Origin: Eleusine coracana subsp. coracana
Lineage: Eukaryota; Streptophyta; Magnoliopsida; Poales; Poaceae
Direction: 5' to 3'
NCBI GenBank assembly: GCA_032690845.1
Contig: CM064434.1
Coordinates: forward strand, 10,108,108 to 10,172,107
DNA length: 64,000 nucleotides
Notes under the pieces: generated by a model
Databases searched by the model: none
What the model saw: only the letters and a program-made list of their open reading frames with translations
What the model was told of the DNA's origin: nothing
Position numbers and translations under genes: made by a program
Shown: in pieces, positions 11,041 to 22,679 of the stretch
How the letters are laid out: each line of letters begins with the position of its first letter
Numbering within the stretch: position 1 is the first letter of the stretch

Positions 11041-13553
11041 TATGAGGTGACTTATTAGTAAATATGAGGGCATATCCAAGTTATGAGAGGAGAAAATGAT
11101 TGAACACCACAAGCATGAAGTAAGAAGTGCCCAAATTATAAATTAGACCTCACCATGTTGAAGCCCTCATCGAGCCGATTAAATTGAATATATAATTTTC
11201 CAAAATCTTACATCGGATGAGAGAGTTATATAGTATAGAAGATCAAGCGCGTGGCTGAACCATCACTGTTGTCAGCATGTGCGATAGGGGAAGAGAATGG
11301 TGGTTTTCGTTGCTTGGCTGGGTGGAGAAGCCCATTGCTTGGCACATAAGGATGAGAATAGTCCGAACAATATTCTCTTATTTCTAGGAAGGCTTCTCCA
11401 CTCCTTAAGTCACCTCCAACTACGACGATGGAGTATCATCTCCATAAGGTGAAGGCATTGTTTGTTTCTTCACAAACAAATTTGGTGCTTCTCTGCTAGC
11501 AAATATGATCTCTTCTTTGACTTATCCGCTTGCTCCAAGCTTTTTCTAGCTCTGAATTGGTATTCAGGACACCGGGGCAGCAGTGGGCTCATGCACCCTC
11601 AGGCTGTCTAGCTAAACCAACGAGAGAGCACCCTTATGAAAACATGGGATGGGAGATGTCGAGGCATGCAGGGTTTTCTGTAGCATGACGTATCGCATTA
11701 GGAGAGATGACTGGCGTTGTTGCTTGCTACGAGGCTGCATCCACTTTGATGGTTGTGTGACATAGGGGTTGGAGTCATGGGAGTACTTTTGGATTTTAGA
11801 GGTCTTCCTTATGGGTGAAGAGGGAATCGGATCTAATGGCTAATATAGTGAATTTACTGAACGATCTAATGAATGAATATGTGATTTTGACCATTGGCTC
11901 AAAATAGAGTCCATGGATCAGGTCAAGTACTAAAAAGAAGAAATGTGGTACGTCAGGAATAGCAAAAAAATTGGCTCGTGAGAAAATTTCAATAGTGAGT
12001 AAGGTCAGTTGTTAGTTATGAAAGTAAATTGAATATTGCTCATATGACACCAGAATATTTGGTCCTTATTATTTACACGTACTTACATTAACCAACAGAT
12101 GAACTTATACTCTTGCAATGGTTCATATGTCCATGTAAAAAACAAAGAGAATGTATATGGTGCTTCTTGCATTTTAGTTACATGTAAATTTGATTCCACG
12201 AACAAATATATTCTTGGAGATATACTGCCTACATGTTTTCTTACACAAATTAGTGTGTATCGCATCTGTGTTTAATATATAGAATGAAGCCAAAAAAGAA
12301 TGATGAGACAAACCATAAAAATTGCTCACTGGATATATATCCCAGACCAAGCATCCTGGATATCATGCCTTTATCGCCATGTGATTTAACGTAATCTTTG
12401 CTTTACTAAGGTAGTCAAATCTGCAAAACGGACAGCCTGCAAAACAATTTCTTGAAAGGGAACACAAAACAAAAAGTTACCGCATTTTGAATAACCAAAA
12501 TAAATAAATTTCAAGTATGTGAACAACTCATCGTAAAGAATTGACTCGTGTAGTTGGTTGCCCAAGACGCAAATAACAATATATCTACAGCTCTGGCATT
12601 TACGTGAGGTGCCTATGCATCAGTAACAAAGTAGGGGAAGCAAGAAACACAAAAATAGAGGCCATAGCTCTTCTTGTTAGAATTTATAACAAAGCAGAGC
12701 ATATGTTCACTTACCCCTATGTGATTGGAGTGCGGCCGGATCGTAGCAGTGGATTGGGAGGGCCGTCATTTGTTCTGTGACATGTTTAATCTCATTTGAA
12801 AAAATATATCCTCAAACCATAGTCATAAATAGCATACAATTTGTCCGATATTGCAAGGTCTTTTTATCTGTTATTGAAGGCTTTGATTATAGTAGTGTTA
12901 AAGTGCGCAAGGTCTCCCATGTTCTCTCCTTTAGGTCACACCTCAATTCCCCATGCACCCCAATATACCTCCAAATGAACCCATCATCCTCCATGATCGT
13001 CATATCAATATGATACTTCGACATATTCTAAACCTGATTTATATCCTTTGGGCCCAAAAAAACAGCAAGTCCACCACTCGCCCCCAACACTATCTTTCGC
13101 CACTATATTTGTCAAGTCCCACCTCCGACATAACCACTCCAGCTTTGGGGCCAAGGCCCCGCTGCAATGTGAACAAGCTAGAAAAATGAGTCAACATATA
13201 GTCGAGTCTAATCTGTTCGGCTTTGTACTGAAGATTAATTGTCATTAGAACTACATCTTCCAAGGAAGAATGAGATTGAAACGTCCTTTGCACTATCAAG
13301 ACACTAACAGAATGCCAAAATTATTGAAGCTTTGTAAGCGGTGCTAGACAACGAACTTCCCCAGAAAATACTGATCTTGTCTTGGTAAACTTAAATACAG
13401 CAAGCGACGTTTTGACCTGAAAGAGCATAACTCATTTGTGCACTTTTATACAGTAGTTACAGCAACAGAGCTATCATAACTGTTCTGGCCTACAGGCAAC
13501 AGCACATCTAGCTCCAAGGAATACCATTATGTACTAGACATCAGAGCTTTGTT

Positions 13554-16500
13554 TTACGATTCCTTAGACAGTGAAGATGCTTCAGCCTTGAAGCTTTCAG
13601 GAGTAGAACATAGCTGTTCCTTGATGCAGCTTACCAGACCAGACGTTTCGTTTGGCTCAATAGAGCGCCTCCTAAAGCTCTGATTTTTTTTCATAGGGTT
13701 CAAAGACAATAATACAAGAAGATGAGCACATCTGGCAAAAACGGGAATCTAAATATATCACAACTTATTATTTTGTTACCTCTGTAGGCCATAACTTATC
13801 ACCAGATCTGCGAGGAATTATGTGGAAATGAGTCTGCAACAGTAACAGTTAAATATGGCATTCGTCAGAAAATGTTGCTTCAACTTGAGTATCTCATATG
13901 TCAATGAGTTGATCTGTTTTGTATCTCAATTTGCGTATCTCATATGACTGTATACTGCAACTTGAGTATCTCATATGACTGTATACTTTATTGTGTAATC
14001 AGGTAATGTAATATTAGAAGTTATGCCTGTGTGCCAAATGGGAATAAAGGAAGTAATAAATCACAACATGTAAAAACCGTGAGAAAATTATCAATTTCCT
14101 TTCCATTAAGTTGTACAGGTTACTCACGTGAAAAATAACTTGTCCTGCAGCTGCTCCATTATTGACAACCAAGTTGAATGAATCTGTGTACCAAAATAAC
14201 AAAATAAGTAATCTGTTAACACCAGGAAAAGGCAGTTTAAAAGAATCATTGAGATGTACAAGAGAAACAACGGCAAAAGTAGATACATTGACACTTGTAT
14301 TCAAGTACAGGAAGATGGTGCAGAAAAGGAAAGCTGTTCTCATATTTGAGATCATGTATTAAAACAATGTGGCTCAAATACATAGCGAATATATGCCTTG
14401 TGGAAAAGCACAATTTCTTGTGATTGCAGTTGTGTATGCGTATGGTTGGTTTGGTCTGTTGAGATAGTTCTGGTGCGTGGGTCTAGAGCATAAGTTGTAG
14501 TGGGCTGCACCAACACTCTACATGACGGAAAGCTGTCTCAGTCACCAGGACCCCAACTTTGAGACTTCAAGTTGTTGGGGGATATCTTCATTACTTCATT
14601 GGTTTTTGCAGCATACTCTCAATAACATCATTAGAAAGTAGCTGCATACTTCTTACCTTTCACAATAATCCAACTATCACAAGTGGGGAACATAAAAGTT
14701 GTAGCTCAAACTAACAGTGGAAGAATCCAACTATTCAAAAAGGATTCTTGTGGCAAGGAAAGGAGAAAGCAAATGGTGGGTGCTGCCTAGTCGCTTGGAC
14801 TATGGTCACCAGACCGTTGGATCTGGGAGGTTTAGCCATTCCAAACCTGGAGGTTTTATCTTGGGCTTTACAAATGAGATGGCAATGGTTCAAAAAGACA
14901 CGAGCTGATCGTCCTTCGACTGACCTTGAGCTTCCCTCTCATCCTAACGCGTTAGCTCTATTTGCAGTTGCAGTCACCACAGAAGTTGACAATGGAAACA
15001 ATACCCTCTTCTTGTCGGATCATTGGCTGCATGGCTGCTCGATTGAAAGCTTGGCGCCGGTGGTCTTTGCTTGTATACCACCGAGAATTCGCAAAAAAAG
15101 AACAGTGGCTGAAGCTCTTGATGATGGGGTTTCGTTGCAGGATACGCAACAGGGGTGGATTGTCATGCCATGGGATCAGAGAATTCTTAAGGTTGTGGGA
15201 CTGCCTACTGAATGTCACTCTCACAGACCAAGAAGACCACCATATTTGGAAGCTTGATGCGTCGGGATGCTACTCTTCAAAATCAGCATATAGAGCTTAT
15301 TTCATGGATCAGTGTCCTTTGAGCCTTGGTGTTGTCTTTGGAAAACATGAGCTCCACAGAAATGCAAGTTCTTGTGGTTGGCAATCAAGAACAGATGCTG
15401 GATAGCGGATCGCTTGGTGCGTAGGGGCCTAGAGCATCCGGATAAGTGCCCTCTTTGCGATCAGGATGAGGAAAACGTCCAGCACTTACTATCTACGTGT
15501 GTGGTGGCACGACAGGTCTGGTTTCATGTTTTTGAATATCTGAATCTTGCTGCTGCGATACCCAGACGCGCTGAAAGAAGCTTTGCTGAATGGTGGAGGC
15601 GAACGATGAAAAAGGTCACGAAGGAGAAGAGAAAAGGGGTGAATTCCTTGATCATCTTAACAGCCTGGAGCATTTCGAAACACAGAAATGCTTGTGTGTT
15701 TGATGGCGCCACTCCTTCGGTTTCTGCTATCTTCCGTGAAATCAAGGATGAGCATAACTCGTGGTGCATGGCTGGCGCGAAAAAGAACTAGAAGGATTAG
15801 GTCTAGTAGGGTTCCTGAGTTAGAATCTTCCATTTTCTCCCTGGTCACGTTTTTAGTTTCAGTTGTTTGCTGGTTCTTAGTTTTGTTTTGTAATCCGAGT
15901 CTCATATTTGGTCCCCATACGAGATAAGGAAAATGTAAGGGGACTATTTTTCTCTTTTGAATACAAAGAAGCGCAGCTCTCCTGCGTTTAAAAAAACAAG
16001 TGATGAGGAAGAGAGGTCAACAAGCTCAGTTAAACAATAAACTAGCCTGGTTATAAACAGATCATATGATCAAGAATTCAGGTAGCTGTTATTGCCTGGG
16101 TCATAGCAAAGGATGATGAAAATTTCTTAATTCCTTAATATTACTGTCCTACAATAACCACATATCATTCAGCATAACTGCTGAACTATGAAAGGTTTGC
16201 ATGACTACATTCTTTGAGAAATGTCCACTACTTTCCTTTAGAAAAAGAGTAAATTCCACAGTAGGATGCTTATTCAATCTATAGCACCCTGATTTATCAT
16301 GACACAGATATATACAAGTAAGAGTAGAAGATATATAGGAGACATTGATGGACTGAAGTAGCAACCTACTTTATATTGTGATAATGTATAATGAAATAAT
16401 TTGTAGTAAATTTTACCTACCGCATTTAGTCGCCTTCATAATTGCGTTGCTAAAAAATGGCACTTTTGAACACATGGCTGCAACTACCTGGCCCAATGAC

Positions 16501-19436
16501 AAAATATGAACTTAAAACTTCTCTAAAGAAGTGTATTGACAAAATAAACTACTATAAGAATTGAACAGCTTTTGATTTTTGCTTTCAGGAAAGTAAGTCA
16601 TGCTACTCCCAATGGGAGTTTCATTTTTAATAAATGAGGTGCCATATAAGCAATTTTGGTGACATGGCAAATAAGTTATGAGGAGAGAGAGGGAAGTAGT
16701 TTCATTTAGATGAAACTTGGTATACGCAGTTTCCTAGATTTGAAATACTATGATACTAGCATTGAAGAAGAGGAGTTTCATTTCATCTTATAGACAACCA
16801 ATGAAAGAACATTGAATTAAGTACAATGAAACATTCAAATGAAACCATGCATTGGAGAGATTGTTTCATTTGTAGTTTCAAATCACTTTTGATGACATGT
16901 CACTCTTGGAAACAACAAAGTGAAATACTCCATTGGGACTAGCAATAACTGAGGGGTACAAATGAGCAGTATCAGTGCTCCGGAGAGATAAGGAGACGAC
17001 GAGAGAGAGAGTGAGGACCAGCAATAACTGAGGGGTAGCAGCGTAAAATGACATCGTGTCTTGATTTTTGATCTTTTGGCCAAAACGACACATTTTGGAG
17101 GACGGAGGGAGTATTCATTTAAATGGAGAAGTCCACAACAAAACATACTGTTTAAATAATCAGAGTATGAGTTTGTTCCACATTAGTGTTATGTATGGAA
17201 TCCAAAGCTCCATACACCTCTAGGTTGCTATTATTTGCCTGATACCACATGTGCCCGGCTCCTTTTGCACATGAAATGGAGCTGCCCAGTAAAAAGGCAA
17301 CAAAAAGAAATTGCATCTAAACACATGTAGTTTCCACGAAGTAGTGTCTTTATAATTTGCAGAAAAAATGCAATAATTATCAGCTAATGAGGCTGGTTGA
17401 GTGTAGATAATAGCGCCAATCATTTTCTTTAGATTTCACAAGATGTTTTCCTATCCATAAAACTACAGAGGAAAGTCACTCAATAATAGTCTAAAAACCA
17501 AATGTATGATTCAAAAGTAATTTCTTGATGCAATGTGCTATGCACTACAAGTAACTCAAACTTACAGGTGGTGGAGTTGCTTCAAGTGACGGGAAATGGC
17601 ATTTTGGAATGATTAAAGAATGCCTGCAGTGAAACAAATGCAAGATGATATCATGAAACCAAGGCTAAAATTCAGTGACAAGAAAAGTTTAGCCTATTGT
17701 CTAGGCAAACTACGCTGACCGAAACAGTTTACGACAAAATCACTAGAACGTTCCTATTTATTTGAATTGTATCAAAATGATGCACCACTAGCGAACAAAC
17801 AACTGATCCATTTAGATACATCTTCTATCATGTGTTCCCATGGTACCCCAATGCTTACAGCTGGTTGGCAAAGAACTGGAACAATTTAAGAACCCTAATG
17901 TTTAGTCAAATGGAAGAAATTCGTCAAAGAGTTCTCCAAGGTTTTGCTTGGAGTCAAAACAAGATTGAAAGTTGTACTTGACAATTCATCAAAGACAAGT
18001 ACCCCAATGCTTATTGCCAATTGGCAAGGAATTGTGTTTAAGACCCATAATGTTTAGCCGAATGGAAGAAATTTGTCATAGAGGAGTTCGCCAAGATTTT
18101 GCTTAGACGAGATTGAATGTTGTGCTTGACAATTGGCTGAGTAATTAGCAAGGGTCCACATTTGGGCTTATGGCCTTGTAATATGTACATAAACCTTTTT
18201 TCACCTTTTATTAATTTAAAATAGAAAGGCAGGGGGCTCCCCTGCCGATATTCTAAAACAAAAATGAATGGGATAGAGATTGGGAAATGAATCTGTCCTC
18301 AAACAAGTTTATTTTTAAAATTGGACAAAGTCAAACAAACTTAAACTTCAATGATTTTATAGAGAAATGTACCAACACCTATGACATCAAATACGTACCA
18401 AATGGATAGAGTTCACAATGGACTTCATGATACGCTATAACTTGATCCCAATCCACATGGTGTCATTAATATTGGTACTCTATTCTACAAGCTTAGTCAA
18501 ACTTGAGATAATGTGACTTAGACTAACTCTAGAAACAGACTAGTTTAGGGATAGATTATTCTGCTACGCTATAACTGGATCCCAATCCATCCCTCTGTTT
18601 CCTATTAACCAGACAAGCCATAATGATGTGTTCCAGCCCTATTGTAATTTGATTGTGCACCTAATCATAGTCAGTGTATTATCTCAAAAGTTTGCTTTGC
18701 TCGACAAGCAAGGCTCTGAAACTAAAGTGTGCAAATATGGAGAGAGAAATCTAGATGTGAGGACTCACTGTTTGAGGATAGAGTAAATGAAAAAACAGAG
18801 GAAAGGCATCTATAAACATCATATATTTCATAATCCTTATGAACAATATTAGGATTTAAAGTAACCACTTCAAAATTTTATACTTCTGGAATGTTGTCCA
18901 TCATAGAGTACATGGATTGAAAACAAACAGAAGCAATTTACCCAGGAGCTAGCGGATGAGAATCCAGTATGCATAGACAGACATCATCTTCGTAGACCTG
19001 CAAACATCAAAACTAAGGCCAATCAATAAAACATTACTATCCCCATAAAAATGCAATAGCTACAATGGATAACTAAGGATAATATCTCACAAAACAGGAT
19101 ACATTAGTAGCTAAAAGTCATTCCATCGATTTCATCCACAGATAAAATCAACTATTTCATTTAGTGTGCCATGTTTTACTAAATTTAGATTCATGATCTC
19201 TATTCTACAAACAAACTTGTACGCCAAGAACCATAGCTAACATTGGGAAATCAACAGACAGGCCCCATAGATCCAACTGAAACAGTTAAACTTCACAAAT
19301 CAAAATACAACCAAAAGCACACCTGTGTTATGTGCAAACATTGGAGAGGGAGGGGAGGAGGAGGCCGGTGGCCAGCTGGCCGGCGGCGGCGGTGTGCTGT
19401 GGTGGTGGCGGCAGCTAGGGCAGGGGCGGCGGCTAG

Positions 19437-19479
<43 letters not shown>

Positions 19480-22400
19480 GAGAGATAAAAGGGATTAAAC
19501 CCTAATTCCTTTCTTGCCTTGATTTGATTACAATCCCCTCATTATATAGAGGGGGCTAACTTGGCTGCTAAGGAACCTATTATAATTTATATAGAAAATA
19601 TCTAAATTACTTAATGCCAAAGGAACCTAGGCGGGCGGTTGCTACAGTAACCGCGTGACTTTACACGCGTGAACAGTGTCCCATGGGCCACCTTGTTGCT
19701 TTCTAGCCGGCCCATTTGGTAGCTTGCCGGTCTGGGCCCTTTGGCCCATAACACTTCCGCCCGCGTCGAGAGCCAGCACGTCCTCGTGTTGGGAAATCCT
19801 CCTCCTGGAGCCACTCATCGGTATGCTTGACGAAGGTTGCTGCTGAATAGTCACTATCAAGTTGCTCAAGACAATACCAGTAGTCAAGTGGCTCGTAGTG
19901 CTATCAACGTCCAGCAAGAAGTGAAATCCAAGGCTGCCAATGAAACCATCAGTGATGAAGTGATGAGACGACGGCCGAAGGATATTCCCATGAACAGCAT
20001 GTGTGGCAGGAGCATCAATAAGTTCCCAGGGCACCCCAAAATCAATAGCAAAGGTGTCAGACTCCGATGGTGGCGCCACGAAGAAGTGATGCTCAAGCGT
20101 CGGCGCATGAAGGAGAAGACCATCAGAGAGCACATGGCGAACTGAGGTAGGTAGACCATCTAAAGAGCGTGAATTTGGCAAGACATGATAACCAACAGCT
20201 ACATGGCAAAGCATAGTCTCATCACCATCCACCAAAAGAGAGGCCAGCAAGCGAGGTAGCAGCGGCGACAACCCCAGTAAGTAGATACGGCCATCAAAGC
20301 AGATCAAATCGGCCTGCATACCCCAAGCCCGAGATGCAGCACCGCTCTGGATGAAAGAGACGAGACTGGAGTGCACAGAATCCTCAGTGATGTCACGGCG
20401 AATGTCGGTGTAGGTGCTGAACCCGGAGCTGAAGAAGTCAAAGCTGCCTGTAGGGCCGCCCATCACAGCAAGGGGGGCATGTGGCTGCACTGGGGAGCCC
20501 CCTACCAATGGTGACGGCTCCCGAGGCTCCACCCAAGGAAACATTGGCTCTTCCAATGCCGGCTGGTGGTGTTGACGATGCCCGGAGTCGATGTCAAGCA
20601 ACAGAGTATGGCGCCCATCATGGAAGAAAGACATAGACAACGAAGCAAAGTCCCACATAATAGGTCCAAGAGAAGTGAGCCAAGGTGTACCAAGCATGAT
20701 GTTGATGTCATCCGGAAGGTTCGCAATGAAGACGTCCAAGGTATATACAATCCCCGCCCAAGATGAGAGGGAGAGCTCCACAAAGGCTACGGCTAAGAAT
20801 ACGCAAACCCGAGGCAAGTGTCACGCCCAAAGCAATGTGACGAAGAGGCAACATCCTAGCATTGGCGATGGAGAGGTCGATGAAGTTGTGCATGGCGCCG
20901 GAGTCGAGGACATCATCAATGTGGAGGGCGTCGTCCATGATAGCCGCGAAGTCATGCTCATCCTGTGGGGCTTGCCGTGGCTCATCGATGTCCACCCACG
21001 GCTTGTAGGGTGTGAATAATGTGCCCCCTATGACGAGAATGGCCAACCTGGCCATGACGGGTGGTGTTCCTTCATCCATGTTGTGGAGCACCAAGTGGCC
21101 ATCATGGTTGTGGGGGGGCGTGGGCAGAAACAGAAGCACTAGATAGTAAGCAACAAACAACCAACGAATAAATTTAAAACACTTACTGTTGATTGATCCT
21201 GTTTTCCATTCCTTTGGAGTGCCGGTGCCAATCAGATAAGATGCATGTATCATAGAAGCAAGGATGGCGACAGAGATGTCTTGATAGTTGTTGCAGTAGG
21301 CGACATCATTCTCATTGGAAGTTTTGTGCAGCTTGCCTCCAGAATTTGTGCCGAAGATCATATGGGGCACCTCAAAGATGGCCTCCGTGGAGCCCACTAA
21401 AACTACAGCCGGAGCGGAGGGTGGATCTCCCGATGCTAGATCATTGAGAATCGGAGTTGGGATGGCGTTCTCCGTGATAGGGAGGATTAACTTGGTAGGG
21501 AGCTGGTGGAAGGTATCCTCAAAGGGGGCAACAACTTGAGGGGGTGTCGTGGCGAAGATCTGAGCGGTGGAAACGATCTCTCGGGAGATGTGGGCATCCA
21601 CCTTGGAGAAAATGAGCATGGGAGGCTCCTCTGTGGTGTCCAGATCTGGCGCAGCGAAGGGATCAATAGCACCAATGTAGCGGCTGGAGTTGATGACCCG
21701 TGCAGCTGATGAGGCAGAAGTTGCTACAGTTGCAGGGTCATGGATGACATCCATAGTAATCGGGACTTCCTGTGATGCAACTGGATCAGCCCCGGCGACC
21801 AGATTTGACTCATGAACAGCAGCGCCCTTGTAGTTGCCAGAGTTGATGACAGGGGTGGGGGTCTTGTCCAAAGGCACAATAGAACCCTTGTTGATGTTGT
21901 TGGCCCAGTTGGCCTCCGCTATAGCAGCAAGATTTGCAGCAGTAGCTACCGCCTCCATGCTGGGGTTGCTGTCGACAATGGCAGGGACGATCTCCAGGAA
22001 AAACGGGGCGGCCACCTTGGGTAAAGCAATCATGGTGGTCTCCTCCATGGCGTCCAGGTCTGCCGCGACAATAGGATCAGCCTCGTGAACAGTAGCATGC
22101 AGAACTGTGTCGTCCTTCAGATTGACAGGAAGCAGATCAACGATTTCGTTGGAGACAATAACAACAGCCGGTGCATACGTCGGATCTGTGACAGAAATGT
22201 GCTCCTCTTGGGTCTTGTTGGTGTTGTTGATGGACAGATCAGCAATTGAGGGAGGCACTGTCGTCGACGTGGAGATCGGATCTGTAGGGGTACTGTTCAT
22301 GCCATGAACTGTATCATGAACAGTAACGGGGGTACTACTCATAGCAGTATGGTTGGGGCTGTCGATGAAGGTCGTCTCCTCCTTGGGGCTGAAGACATGT

Positions 22401-22644
22401 TGGAATTTAGAGAAAGTCCGCTCGAGGTGCAGGAACCACTCTCGCATCTCGTTGCCGGACTCGTCGAGGGAAGCCATGGAAGTGATGGTGGAAGGATCGA
22501 ACAAGGTCTCTGAATACCAGGTGTTATGTGCAAACATAGGAGAGGGAGGGGAGGAGGAGGCCGGCGGCCAGCTGGCCGGCGGCGGCGATGTGCTGTGGTG
22601 GTGGCGGCAGCTAGGGCAGGGGCGGCGGCTAGGGCAGAGAGAGA

Positions 22645-22679
<35 letters not shown>

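Larger units (their letters stand above)
9507..13553. other. Intergenic AT-rich DNA without recognised gene
   Basis: I find no coding region with family features. The stretch holds a C homopolymer near 10147-10157, a short repeat cluster at 10733-10860, a degenerate LTR-like patch at 10907-11040, and otherwise diverged AT-rich sequence. The frames at 12083-12265 and 12777-13299 look like chance frames. Confidence 0.5.

Noticed and set aside
16943..17112. Complete Stowaway MITE
   Set aside because: Only the right terminus is present; no inverted partner found.
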